A stretch of DNA of 64,000 bases from Aselliscus stoliczkanus (lineage: Eukaryota > Chordata > Mammalia > Chiroptera > Hipposideridae). Both the position numbers and the translations under genes were made by a program. The stretch is taken from positions 82,730,501-82,794,500 of the forward strand of contig CM066734.1 in assembly GCA_033961575.1 (NCBI GenBank), in the 5' to 3' direction. This document shows, one piece after another, positions 35,860 through 47,806 of this stretch (the stretch's first letter is position 1; each line of letters begins with the position of its first letter). The notes under the pieces are model-generated. The model searched no databases, had not been told where the DNA came from, and worked only from the letters and a program-made list of their open reading frames with translations.

Positions 35860-37600
35860 GATAAAGCAAGTATCCTTAGGCTTAAATTTGTAGGACATGT
35901 CATTGTACAAATCTACAAAGAACACATAAAACCATGACTTCTCAAATTATAGTGAACAGTTATATTTTACAATGATAAGAATGATTTTATTTAAAAAATA
36001 CATACCGAACTTATTTATCTTCAATACCAAATTCAAACAAAGTGGAGATAGATACTTATCCTTAGGGGACTGTAGATAGAAAAATTTGGATTTTGAAATC
36101 ATGAGAATTCCCATAGTAGATACAAGTTCTTTAAGAAGTAGCTTGTCTTATGAAGAAAATTAGACACTTTAAAAAGGCTTATTGCTCCTCTTTGGTTACA
36201 AGACTTATTATTATCAAATCTAAGAACCCCAGTGTCAGCTGTTCAAAGGTACTCCAAAGGCCCTTTTCAAATCTCTATTTTTGGGTTATCAAAAATAAGC
36301 AAATAATTTTAATTATATTCTTTCTCTGTTAATTACCTACCATAGGGTTAGGCCAGGGGTTTCGTCTTGCTCCATTTTTATATTTCCACTATTTTGTCCA
36401 GTTTCTTCATCTTTGTGAATAAATAAGTGAATAAAAGAATGAGGCACAAATGAGGATACAGTAGCTTTTCACAAATTACAGTAAATTTTCATATATAGTG
36501 TGATTCTGAGTTAGGAATAAGATTAAGTCAATTGTCCTGGATATACTCTCGGAAAAAAAAAAAAAGTAAGGTATTTTAGTGCAGTTGAGGATGCTTGTCC
36601 TCAGCCCCTTGAATGAATCAGGGTAACTAGGAAACACTAATAAGTCTTTAAAATTGATGTGGTACAGTCAGCAAAAGAAGATACCACCTAGAGAGAATTT
36701 TAATATAGAAAACCACAATCTCCTCTATCCCCAAAGTGGAGAGCTAAAGCCACCCTGGAATTCCTTTTAACCCAGAATAATATTTATGTGATATGATTGT
36801 GAATAGGCTGTAAAAATCATGTTTGTGGGTTTAAAAAATATATATAATATGGTTCCTTTCTTGTAAGAAAGCAGACACAATCAACTATAATCATTTTTAA
36901 AATTCTATGTATGGATATTTTCTTCAGCATATGTTTTATATGATGTACAATGATAGTTAATTCTAGGAGTAGAATTGGGGATTGAAAAGAGAGATTTTCA
37001 TGTTTCTCCTTTATTTACTTTAAAAGATGGAAATTAGAAAAAGGTATGGCTGATTTTTTTTTTGGCAACATTTTAAAGTTACTATTCTTGAATAATTATT
37101 ACTTTAATTAATCTACTAACTAGATTAACAAATGCTATTACAACTAGTGCACCCAAAACAAAGCAAACAAAAATTATTACTTGATATAGTTAAAATATCA
37201 CCAAAATTTAAGGACAATTTGTTTTTGTTTGTTTTTTTTGGGGTGGTGGTGGTGGTGAAAGAGATCAGAGTACATGCAATGTGAGTTACCCCATAAAGTA
37301 AATAATTAAAACAAATAATAGAGGACATATTAAGTTTTAAATGGTGAAATAAATGATGAATTCTTCTCCTGGTTTAGTATGTTGATAAAAATTGATAATT
37401 TTTAAAGACCCCATTTTATCCCAAGAATTTCCCTCATAGGCATTGAAATTTTCAGAAGATAGAGAGTTTTATTGATACATTAGTCTTTCCAATTGTCCAT
37501 TTAGCATAAAATCATAATCCAATAAAACCCATAAATCTAGAAATTTTTGTATTTTAATTTTGAATAGTGCCATCCCATTTCCTGTTTAATATATATTGTA
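35860..37600. other. Distal 5' flank of CSN1S1, no gene
   Basis: AT-rich DNA; distal regulatory elements could lie here, but none can be called by eye. Confidence 0.45.
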
Positions 37601-37686
37601 ATATGAACCATTCTTTTGTTGAAAACTTTCCTCAGAAATTTCTGCAAGAGGAATTGGACAGAAAATTAATTTCCTTTTTGAGAGAA

Positions 37687-37695
37687 TTCTTGGAA
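37687..37695 (+). promoter_or_regulatory. Proximal STAT5 (MGF/GAS) site of CSN1S1
   Basis: TTCTTGGAA is a perfect TTCNNNGAA palindrome about 92-100 bp upstream of the inferred transcription start. Casein promoters carry prolactin-responsive STAT5 sites at this distance. A half-matching TTC(N4)GAA lies at 37628-37637. Confidence 0.75.
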
Positions 37696-37755
37696 TTTAA
37701 ATAAACCTATTGGTTGCACTGAAACCACAAAATTAGCATTTTACTAATCACTAGG

Positions 37756-37763
37756 TTTAAATA
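37756..37763 (+). promoter_or_regulatory. TATA box of CSN1S1
   Basis: TTTAAATA lies 31 bp upstream of the inferred start at 37787. The same TTTAAATAG-type box is found in ruminant CSN1S1 promoters. Confidence 0.8.
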
Positions 37764-37786
37764 GCTGTGAAGCAAAGAGATTTTCC

Positions 37787-37839
37787 ATCACCTTGATCAT
37801 CAACTCAGCTTGCTTCTTCTTTCCAGTCCTGAGTTCAAG
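37787..37839 (+). other. CSN1S1: CSN1S1 exon 1 (5'UTR leader)
   Basis: Starts ATCACCTTGATCATCAAC and ends before gtactg. It closely matches the bovine CSN1S1 leader as I remember it, including the 53-nt length, and has no coding content. Confidence 0.85.
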
Positions 37840-39223
37840 GTACTGTGTTTACATAAGGAAAAATTACTTTGATCTCACATTGTCTAATCTTTCATTCACT
37901 CTTTATTAACATGTATTTGTAACTTTTCTACATGTTTTTAAATATTGAAACCCTCGTATGATATACTGGTAGCTTAAAATTGTGTTGGCAAATTTTGGTA
38001 CCATCTCAGAGCTTTAAGTGGAAAATAAATATAGTAGTTTTGTAGAGACCAACTAATTTGATTTGGTAATTAAAATCTCATTTATTAAAAAAGTATATAC
38101 AAAATTTCTGTAATAACTTGTGGTAAGATAATTTGAATTCTTTTTGTCTAATTCTATGGAAAGTTGTTATGCAAAATAATTTCTAGTCTTTGTAATGGCA
38201 AAGACCATTTCTGGTAGAATATTTTTAGGCCATTTTTATTTCATGTCATCTGGATAAGAAAATAAATTTTATAAAGGGTAAGTCAATGGTAGACAATTAG
38301 ATAAATGACTACTTTTGTGAAGGTGGTTAAATTTGGATATTTGTAATGATGCAAATAGAAAAAGACAAATTCATTTGGGTTTTATAAATATGCCTTTTAA
38401 AATAATTCATTTAGATTCTACAAAATGTAAACTGAACCAGTATATATAAAATATGCTAGTATTAGTTTGTTGACTAAGGTATGAAATTACATGTGTAACC
38501 TGATTTTTTAAAAAATTTATCTGGAAACCATTTTCCCATATATGTAAATGTCAGTACTTCTAGGTTCTTGCAATTTGGTGGAACTCTAGGAATCGAACAT
38601 GATAAGACATCTGAATCTTATGATTCGGTCCAGTTCAATAATTTTCATATAGTCATGTCATGGATATACCAATGTAGCAAAATATGAAGTAACAGATTCT
38701 TTTAAAAATTGATGGGGATTAACAGATTCTATATAATGCTCTGACAGCATTTTTTCTGAAGACTCTGAAAGAACAAGATGCTTTCAAATAGATTTAAACG
38801 ACAAAGACATTTTCAAAAATTTTAAGGTAAAATTAAATGCCAGTACTCAGTGGATGTCAGTTTATTACCCACTTTATAAATCTGATGATTTATGAGTAGG
38901 AGAAAAAGTTTCTTTAAAAAAATTTTCTTTGGATATTGATGCTTCTCTATCTCACTGACAAAACTATATTACTACTTCAAGGATCAAATGTTTTATTTTA
39001 GAGTATGAGTGAATAAAAATTTTGGTAAGAAACTGGTATTTCTAAATACTATAAACATTAAGCAAAATAACTAAGAATGATATTTCTGTTGAATAGTAAA
39101 TAAATGATAAACAATAAAAATACTATTTCTCAAATGATATGCTCTTTTGTTGGAAAATGAAGGATTTTTTTCATTAAACAAATTATATTATAAGACCTAA
39201 CTTTATTTTGTCCTTTTGCATAG

Positions 39224-39286
39224 GCCTTGACAACCATGAAGCTTTTCATCTTTACCTGCCTCTTGGCAGTTGCTCTTGCCAGGCCT
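39224..39286 (+). CDS. CSN1S1: CSN1S1 exon 2 (signal peptide)
   Basis: Acceptor gcatag, ATG at 39236, donor gtgagt. It encodes the 15-residue casein signal peptide and the first two mature residues, R-P. Confidence 0.96.
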
Positions 39287-39859
39287 GTGAGTACAGTAAA
39301 AATTTATAAGGTTCTAGATTCTTTTTAGAAATGACCTGATATCTCATCAAATACAAGATACTTAGAATAATAATCTTAAAACATTGGATAATTTCTAATT
39401 ATCTGTGGAAGCCTTGATATTAAAACTGTGGTAATGTTTCACATTTTGATCATCATTATGTAGTCCACTCAAAGGCTTAACTCCAAGTAAAATATCAAAC
39501 TACAAATATAAGCATCTCACAATAAAAAATCAAATAAAAAGTAAAAAAAAAGAGAAGATATTGTACAGCATAATAAATAGCATCTAACAATGTGATTAGG
39601 CTGTTTTCCTGGGTCCATTATAGAATTAGCATATTTTTAGACATAGACTAGTATCCCTTACCAAATATAACATCAACCCACATGATCCAGTGTACTCTGC
39701 TTTGGAACTAAAGTCAAACCCATTTCATTTGATATAGCTTGTGTCAACTAATTTTTTTCCCCCAAGGTATAGAAAACTAGACTGATTTTGCTGATTCAGT
39801 GATCAAGTTATTGTGGCCACTGTACACAGTGAAACTTGATAATGTAAATTAAATACTAT

Positions 39860-39890
<31 letters not shown>

Positions 39891-42800
39891 TTTTATTTTT
39901 AAAAGATTTTATTGGGGAATTGGGAGAGGGGAATCAGGGAAGGAAACAGACAAGTTGCTGTCTTTTTTGTTCTTCAGTCTAGTTGCAGAGGATGTTGCTT
40001 CACTGGCCCATGTTGGTATCATCATTGTGCCCTTCCTGGATGAGGCAGAACAGTCGCTGGCCTCTGGATGGTCGCTCATCGCGGCTATTGGCAGCTCACG
40101 CTTGGCTGCCAGCCGCTCACGCTGGCTGCGGGCCACTCACTGCAGCCTATGGCAGCCCACTGCAGCAGGGGCTGCAGCCCACACCATCACCGGGGCTCGC
40201 ACAGCCCAGCTCCAGGTGGAGCTGTTGTTAGCTGTAGAGGGCAATGCCACTGACTCATATGTGGGATCCAAACCAGGGCTGTTGGCATTCCAAGCCAGCT
40301 CTTAATCAATGTGCCACTCGGCCGGCCCACTATTTCTTTTTTAAAAAACAACTATTTAGTTATGCAAAGCAAAAATTATTCTGTTCTCTTGTGATCTGTA
40401 GCTAATGAAGGTGAGAATAATATGTAAACAGGGATCTAACTAGGAAACAATTCAGATAAAATAATGATCTGGGATATAGGGACATTGAAATTCTCTCATA
40501 CAGAAACAAAAGTGAAATGCTGAGATATTCTATTGTTTGCATTGATGAGACTCTTATTCTCTAAATCTCCATTTGCATAATGAAGAATCAATAATAATTC
40601 AACTTCTTACCTAATAGCATTTTGTTTATGCTACATCCTAAGCGCTAATAGAAAGAAATCTCTGACTAAATGTTACAAAAAAAAATCCAAGTTCCTCAGA
40701 AATGTGTCATTGGAGAGGTTCTTATCTTGTCCTTACAAATAAAATGGATAAAAGTCCCCCTATTCCAAAGAAAACAACTTTCTAAACCATCATTTAACAA
40801 ACCCAAGCCTTTTCACTGTTAAAATTCAAATTGAGATGAATTTTTATATAATTTAATTGATGATAAAAGTAAAATTAAAACAACAATATTTAATTAAGAA
40901 AGTATACATTTGCTCCAAAAATTTATAATGCTTTAAAATCACTTTTAAAACAATAATAACATATATAGTTAAGTAACTCAGATTTTTTTTGTCTTTTTAC
41001 ATAGTTTTCTCAATTCTCTGTCATATGCTAAAGAGAGGAAATAATTAACCTACTTTTCTTCAATATTTTTCAATAAAATAATTATAGTTCTCTCTCATTT
41101 TTGTTTTTGTTTTTGTTTTTTGCCCTCAAAGAAACTTGGTCTCAGACAAATTTACCTGTTAAGATACAAATTGTTCTAATAACAATGTTAAAATTCACAG
41201 ATCATATGTGTATTATGAAATTGTTATTATTGTATTTTGATTGCTTTTCGTTTTGTTTTGCTTTACAATTCTTGCATTGTTTTTCACAGAATCTTCCTCT
41301 AAGATACTCAGAACGCATTCACGTGAGTATTCTATTCTAGTTCCAAGAATGTGGTCTCACTGTGGAACGTAAGTGATGTATTGATAACACATAGACACCA
41401 GATTTGTTCTGCCCTTCTCTATAAAATAACCAGTTGCATATTCACTGAGCTATACGTTCAGTTAACGTACTGACAAATATTGATTTGTTCTCACAAGCCT
41501 CAGAGAGAAGGACATAGGGATTTATGTAAATACTTACGGTTAATAAAAACCTCATTATTCAAGAGAAATAGTTAATTAAACAAAATAAAATGTGGTTTAT
41601 TCTAATGAATTCTTGCTTCTTTGTATCTCTTTTACTTGCATTCAAACATATGATTTACAATTTGGTCTCATTTTACACATTCAATCTTGAATTAGATACC
41701 TCTACCATACCTCTCTGCAATAGCCATTGATCTTCCACTCTGTCCACTAATTGAAATGCCTCATTTCTTTTTTTTTTTTTTTTTTTTTAATTCTTTGCAG
41801 AATGAACCAGACAGCACTGAGGTAAGGTTCTTTCTCAGCTCCCCACCCCAACCCAAACTACTCTCTTCCTTTCTGTTAACTATGATGAATGTTGAATGTC
41901 TTCTTCATTCCAATTTTTACTTACATTTAAATGTAAGTAAAGGTACTCAGGTACTTGGATAATTCTCTCAATTCTCTGTTTTGATTAAATCCTTATTCAA
42001 TTCCTCCTTTGACATGGTCTGCTAAATTTCTAGGCCTGTTAAGAAAGGGACCAATTGTGTGTCTCCTTGAGATTTTAAAATTAGATCATAACACTAAAAC
42101 TAATTATTTTTTCTTCTATTTAAGAAATATGCTGATTTGCCTAATTAAATGAAGAACTTGTGTAAAAATAGAAAATATGCTCATATTTTGGCTGTGTTTT
42201 TTTTTTAATTTTTATAATTCATAATATAATTTTTATAGGAAGTCCTCAAAGAAGGAAAGTTTTTCAAGTTTGCTCTGGTAAGTGTTATCCGCTTACTCTT
42301 CTTAAAAGACAAACATATATTTCTGGGAAAATTAATTGAATGTTAGTTTACAAATATGTTTTTACACTTGACTTGATCACCAGTCACCCAAGCACCCATA
42401 AAGTGTATAGAAACCAGATTTGCAAATATTAAAGATCTGCTTTAAATTTTAACTTGTACCTATAAATTTGCCTCTTTGCAAAACACTTATGCTTTTCTTT
42501 GCATAACCTATTCAGAACTTTATGATTCCATGATTATTTTGATGGAATGTTCCCTTTCTCTAAATAATACCTTATATATATTGTATTTTCTATAATTTTG
42601 TGACTTAATTATTAAATAGAATTCAGATAGAAATTTTACTTCAAGGCCACTATTTAAAAGATTTGATAGGCAACCAAACATTGTCTGAATGATTTTTAAG
42701 ATAATCTTTATTATTATTTTTTTCTTGTAGCCTATAACAAGAGAGATGAGCGAGGTAAGAAAGTCTCCACAAGATATCCTGTAGAATTAACAAAAGGAAG

Positions 42801-45800
42801 CCAATGTTGTTTTAACCAGTAAGTGTTGTGCTGTCCAATTCTTTATTGCCATTTTATGGAAGTAAACATTACATTTATTGAGTCAGACAGATGAGTTCAA
42901 CAGAACTCAGAACTATGACTTAAAACATGTGAAAAATGGTAATAATAACATGAAATTTAGTGGAATTTTTTTTTAAAAGATTTTATTGGAAAATAGGGGG
43001 AGGGAACAGTGTTGGGGGAATCGGGAAAGGGGAACAGACAAGTTGCTGTCCTTTCGTGCTTCAGTCTAGTTGGGGAGGACATTGCTTCACTGGCCCATGT
43101 TGGTATTGTGATCATTGTGCTCTTCCCGGCTGAGGCAGATTGGTCGCTGGCCATTGGACGGCCGGCCTCTCACGGTGGCTCTCGGCAGCTCATGCCGGCT
43201 GTCAGCCACTCACCTGGCTGCCGCCCACTCATGGTAGCTTATGGCAGCCCACTCACTGTAGTCCCCCTGCATCTTACACTGTCACCGGCTACTCGCGGCC
43301 GCCCAGCTCCAGGTCAAGCTGTTGTTCACCACCTTAGCTGTAGAGGGCAGTGCAGAGTCACTGGCCCTCATGTGGGATCCACACCCGCAGCCCTGCTGCT
43401 CAGAGCTCACACTCCCAAGGCAACTCTTAACCAATGGGCCACTCAGGTGGCCCCTAGTGGAAAATTGTTAAGTATTTTAAGTGCACATTTATTGTTTATA
43501 CATACTGACAGCTTAAGCAAAGAAAGCTTAGTAAAGAGATACTTAGTGTTAGAGATAGTATATCAAGAAATATTAGTACATTCACAAGGAACAAATTAAT
43601 TTTTTAATTTGCAACAACACAGTGTAAGGTATGGTTTCTCATAGATTTTCATTCATGTATGTCCCTTTCCACTAATGTTTTTTCTCTCTTTTCTATTCCT
43701 AAGAAATACATCGGTGAACTGAACAGGGTAAGGACATCAATGAGACTTAAATAATTTTAAAATTTTCCCTTTCAAAAATACATTTTACAAGATACTCTTG
43801 GTTTCAACAGAGAGAACTTCTGACAGAAAACCAGAGTGATGAACTCAAGGTACCAAAATTTTTCTTAAAATAATGTGGCAAAAAATGTATTCTTGCAGTA
43901 GGAAAAGTGTTTTAATTTAGAAAAAAAAAAATTTTTATTTGCCATTTATCTGTTCCTTGAACTTTTAAGTCAGGCATTCAAAATGACTAATAAATTATGT
44001 TGAGAATTCTAAAGACTACTGATTTTATTGACTTAACTATGAGCAAACAAAACATTAATATGATTAAATCAATGAGTGAATAAATAGATCAATAAATGAA
44101 TCAATGTATAAAGGCATGTAGTTGTAGACTGGCCAATTGTTTGCATTTATCACGAAAGGTGAAGTAATGCTTTATTAAGATATAATGCAATATATCTACT
44201 CCAAGAATATTTTACATAGTAACAGTTGGTTATTCACTTTCTTTAAACATGATTTTTGGGTCTGGGATGTCTACTAAATTTTTAATAGATAAAATTGGTA
44301 TCAGGAAATCACACAGGTACTCAAAATTTATGAGATAAAAAAAAATATATATCCTTAACTACCCTTCATACATAAATGATTCTTTTCTTTGCAGGATACT
44401 AATAATGAATCAACAGAAGTTTCTTTGTTTGAAAGCTAGTAAATAAAAAATAAGGAAAATAAAGAAGTAAAAACATTTTCTTTAAGTACACTACCAAAAT
44501 GAACAAATAATTCTCTGAAGTCAAAACTAAGACAGATATCTCTTAATTCCAAGGGAAAAGAACGTATCATAAATTGGACAGAATTAGCTGGATAACTAAA
44601 TCAACACTAATATTTTGAGGTTAAATTGTATGAATAATGTCACTACTCTGTATTGCTGTGGTCATGAAAAAAATTGAACACTGCATACTAGATGGAGAAA
44701 ATCCACTTGGCTTTAGTATTTATACACCATTGAATCAATGCTTTGTGCACTTTTATTTACCACATGATCTTTGATCCAATGTTTAACATCTAAAGGTCAG
44801 GTTAAAGATAAAGTGAAGTTAGGCTGGTTAAAGAAAAATGTAAGATTATTTACATTGATTTAACACAACATATAAGAATTGAAAATAGTCTTTAGGAAAC
44901 TCTGAAACACAGATTAGGAAGGTAAATCCTTTGGTTAGCTCAGGCTAAAGTAGTTAGGCTTTTTGTTTTCCTTATCATGTGGCTATTGCCTCAATTTTCT
45001 CTTTTCATTGGCATCTATTTCATTTGGTAATTATTATTTTACATTTGAATATTTGTCAAGAAAAAGAAAATTAATTATCTTTTATTTCCCTAAGAAATGT
45101 GTCATGAATGACTCTGAAGTAAGACACCTTTATTTTAATAAACTCTACACTTATATATCATATGTAGTATATGTGGTATGCTTTATTTTAAGATAGCTGT
45201 CTTCTCAAATTGAACATTTTAAACAGGGATATTGTACCCAAGAATGTACACTGTTTGTGCTAAAGTTAAAGTTCGAAGTAGAAATTTGTCATTTAAATAA
45301 TAATCAGTGAAAATATTGATTATTTATTAAAATAAAGAATAAAAGGCAAAATGTGCCTGAATGTTTAAAAATGAAATATGAGACTCCAACAAAACCTTGG
45401 CTTTGCCATCCCAGGGTATGATGTACTCTATTCTATGCTGAGGGTAGTTCTTGGGCAGAAAGAATCTATTGCAGCAATTGCCTAGGATCTGCAAAAAAAA
45501 TTTTAAAGTATGGAAAAGGGGATCAAATATATGGTGAGAGAAAGAGACTTGACTTGGGGTGGTGAACACACGATGCAATATACAGATGATGTATTATAGA
45601 ACTGTACATTTGAAGCCTATGTAATTTTATTAACCATTGTCAACTCAATAAATTTAATAAAAATATTTCAAAAATTAATTTTAATATTCAACAAAGTATT
45701 CATCTCTTGGGAAAATTGATTAACCAGATATTATGGAATAACAGATGTTTTTCTTGTATTTTTAAATTTTTTATTAAATTTATTGGGGTGACACTGGTTA

Positions 45801-47747
45801 ACACTGGTTAACAAAATTATATAGGTTTCAAGTGTACATTTCTACAGTACATTTCTGTATTGCAGTGTGTGTTTACCACCCAGAGTCAATTCTCCTTCCA
45901 TCACCATATATTTGAGTCCCTTTTCTCTCTTCTACCTCCCTTGCTCCCCCCTTACCCTCTGCTAACCACTAAACTGTTGTCTGTGTCTATGAGTATCTGT
46001 TTGTTTGTTTTGTTCATTTGTTGCTTTCAGTTTTATATCCCATATATGAGTGAAGTTATATAAATCTTTTAAAATATGCTTAAGAACAAAAATTATATTA
46101 TTATTTAATTATTTTTTAATTTAGTTTTTATTTAAGTCCACTTAGTATACTTAAATCTTATATCGGTTATATCAGTTTCAGATGTATAATATAGTGATTT
46201 AGCATTTTTATACTTACAATGTGATTGCCCCACTAATTCTATAAACACACATAACTTAGAAGAAAAACTAAATATTTCAAAGGGTAGATGTTTCAAAGCT
46301 AGTGTAATTTTAGTTCCTTACTGAAATGGTTGTTGCATTTAATGTTTCCAGTTGATGTTATATGAATTACATCAAAGTAGCCCCAAGTGTAAATAAGAAT
46401 AAACACCCAGGGTTCTGGGACCCAGTTTAATAGGGTTTGATTTTGATCACAAAAATCCATATATATTTTGCATTCTACTCAATCATATATTTGTGTTTGT
46501 TTTAATAAAAAAAATGTTGTTTGTTAAGTTATTATACTTCCCCTCTCTAACATATTTCAAATAAAATTGCCACTCTAAGAAAATTCATTATATTGGCATG
46601 AATCTTTTCATACCACTTGTTTCAATTCTGAAACCAGGAGCTAACAACCTTCAATTCTAAAAGTTCCAAGGTCAATAACACTGTGTTTCTTTTCATTTTT
46701 TCCCCCCTTAGCAAAAGATAGCTAGCAGCAGTTCTTCAAGTGAGGTAAATGATTTTGATGTTAATTCAATGTCTTAATTAGTTAGAAAATGTTTATGAAA
46801 GCTTGTTGTGCCATGAAGGTCATGTATCTTATAAGATCTCATTATACAAGGAACTCTGCATGCAACTCTATCCTAATTTTAACACACACGAATATCAACC
46901 CAACTACTCATCAGAGACAAAATTACAGAATTATTTTTGGGAAAACCATGGTATCTGGCCATCTGTGGTGCCCAACCATTTTGTTTCTCTTAGTTGGTTT
47001 GTCCTTCCCAGATTTTAGTAGAGCTTGATCTTGTCATTAAAAATTACATTAATGGCTATGCTTCTAAATCAATGATGTAAACATGTTATATACTATATAG
47101 AAATCAACCAATTCTAGGCTAATCAGGTGTTCGAATCCTCTGTCCTTTGTTAAAGTAAAGGGAAAAAGAAGATAGGCTTCAAAGGTGATGGACGGCCGGC
47201 CCAAGTGGTGTGGTGGTTAAGCGCTGGCTTGGGAAGCCAGCAACACAGGTTCGGATCCCACATATGAGGGCCAGTGACACTGCCCTCAAAAAAAAAAAAA
47301 AAAAAAAAAGAAGGTGATGGTGTTCTTCCTTTGAGAGGGGACCCTCATCCAAATTACAAAATAAAACCAACCTAATTATGTAGCATTTCCGTGAATTTAG
47401 TTAAGGTGAATTTACTTAGTTCATATACTCTTTCAACATTATGAATAACTTTCCTAGTGACAGCTATGAGAAGAGAAAAGGCAACCTTGAATATAACATA
47501 TGCCTCAAATTATTCACTTTGTTTCTGCTATACAGAAATTTGTTACTAAAAATTAGTTTGCCGCAGTTATTTAGCAATAGTGTCTGGTTAATAGCATTCT
47601 TACATGAAATGTAAATTAATAAGTCATAAAATTAAAACTGCATGTTTGTTTTTTTTTAAAGGAAGTTGTTCCTGCTAGCACTGAGGTGAGGTATATTTTC
47701 TAAATTTAAAATGTATTAATATTATTCAGGATATGTTGCAATTTTCT

Positions 47748-47806
<59 letters not shown>

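Noticed and set aside
43009..43599. 196-residue frame, the longest in the window
   Set aside because: Mostly SINE sequence in CSN1S1 intron 6, with no domain and no splice role.
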